Of a stretch of 5,212 nucleotides of DNA, positions 4,853 through 5,212 are shown in pieces (the stretch's first letter is position 1; each line of letters begins with the position of its first letter). The notes under the pieces are model-generated. The model was not told where the DNA came from and made no database searches. It was given only the letters and a program-made list of their open reading frames with translations. The DNA comes from Candidatus Pacearchaeota archaeon. Its GTDB lineage: Archaea; Nanobdellota; Nanobdellia; Pacearchaeales; GW2011-AR1. Location of the stretch: assembly GCA_016866915.1 (NCBI GenBank), contig VGKR01000031.1, forward strand, positions 1 to 5,212. The letters run 5' to 3'. Made by a program: the position numbers and the translations under genes.

Positions 4853-5161
4853 ATGGAAAAAGATATTGGAAAGATTCCAAAGAACGACACAACAGAAGTT
4901 GTGATAAGAATTGATGATTTTGGAGGAAGAAAAGGCGTAACAATAAGAGAATTTGTTACAAGCGAAAGATACACTGGTTTTACAAAATCAGGTGTGAGAA
5001 TTCTAACTTCTGAATTCAAAAAATTCAGAGATATGATTAATTCAATAAAAGAAGAAGATTTGAAAGAAGAATCAGGTTCAGAGGAAGCAAAAAAAGAACC
5101 TGCTAAGAAAAAGCTTCCAAAAACTCAGAAAACATTAGATGAAGAAATGCCTGATTATTAG
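4853..5161 (+). CDS. PC4/p15-like transcriptional coactivator family protein
   Basis: The product is 102 residues. Residues of about 15-66 match the PC4 single-strand DNA-binding fold: a strand EVVIRIDDFGGRKGVTIREF (15-34), another beta segment SERYTGFTKSGVRILTSEF (37-55), and a C-terminal amphipathic helix FKKFRDMINSIKEE. Basic and aromatic residues in the strands (Arg26, Lys27, Arg32, Tyr40, Lys45) would contact DNA. PC4 domains dimerise and bind single-stranded or melted DNA; in eukaryotes PC4 assists RNA polymerase II, and archaeal relatives have been linked to transcription. The last 35 residues form a disordered, highly charged tail that goes from acidic (EEDLKEESGSEEA) to Lys-rich (KKEPAKKKLPK) to an acidic TLDEEMPDY end. 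The start follows from the TATA box 25 bases upstream. It has its own promoter, separate from the cupin gene. Confidence 0.8.
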   Translation: MEKDIGKIPKNDTTEVVIRIDDFGGRKGVTIREFVTSERYTGFTKSGVRILTSEFKKFRDMINSIKEEDLKEESGSEEAKKEPAKKKLPKTQKTLDEEMPDY

Positions 5162-5175
5162 AATTCTGTAAGTTA

Positions 5176-5180
5176 TTTTT
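5176..5180 (+). terminator. Possible T-tract terminator after the PC4-like gene
   Basis: A run of five T begins 15 bases after the stop codon at 5161, in an AT-rich region with no convincing hairpin. It could end transcription in the U-tract manner of archaea. The remaining bases to 5212 show nothing else. Confidence 0.35.
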
Positions 5181-5212
5181 AATCTAAAATTTCCTAAAAC
5201 ATTGAATTAAGC

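Noticed and set aside
4737..5019. Two minus-strand frames over the cupin end and the PC4-like gene
   Set aside because: Both are antisense to recognised proteins and lack a family match.
5009..5029. Inverted repeat TCTGAATT/AATTCAGA with a 5-base loop
   Set aside because: It lies within the PC4-like coding region and encodes conserved-looking residues (SEFKKFR). In DNA this AT-rich, such a repeat is easily incidental, and no T-tract follows it.

Overview
This AT-rich window reads as a chromosomal segment of an archaeon, plausibly a small-genome DPANN lineage of the Woesearchaeota/Pacearchaeota kind; that lineage is an inference. The archaeal call rests on what is visible. At least seven of the genes with a visible 5' end have a TATA-like box centred about 24-27 bases upstream of the start codon, the arrangement of leaderless archaeal transcription. 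A tRNA-Ser gene has no encoded CCA. There is a PC4-like single-strand DNA-binding protein, and many of the proteins are small membrane proteins.

Layout, left to right. First comes the 3' end of a charged coiled-coil gene (to 190), then a small two-helix membrane protein (245-433), then a YhaM-like protein with an OB-fold and an HD domain (491-1480). On the minus strand follow a LemA-family membrane protein (1481-2026) and a pterin-4a-carbinolamine dehydratase (2059-2412). A second small two-helix membrane protein (2505-2762, plus strand) meets a short Na+/phosphate-cotransporter-like protein (2763-3803, minus strand). Divergent from that is a three-helix protein resembling PQ-loop/SemiSWEET proteins (3907-4164). 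The right end has tRNA-Ser(CGA) (4281-4362), a small cupin (4431-4811) and a PC4-like protein (4853-5161).

The genes do not form an obvious pathway or operon. Nearly every gene has its own recognisable promoter, and strands switch often. Two convergent pairs, OB-HD/lemA and small membrane protein/transporter, have stop codons that touch with no base between them. The cupin gene stands out because its TATA box lies about 48 bases upstream of its start and a Shine-Dalgarno-like AGAGG precedes the ATG, so it probably has a short 5' leader while its neighbours are leaderless.

I found no mobile element, CRISPR array, toxin-antitoxin pair or clear defence system. No gap between genes exceeds about 120 bases. 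The most useful points are the compact organisation, two start-site decisions, the Phe that replaces a usual active-site His in the dehydratase, and the divergent PQ-loop-like and transporter proteins.
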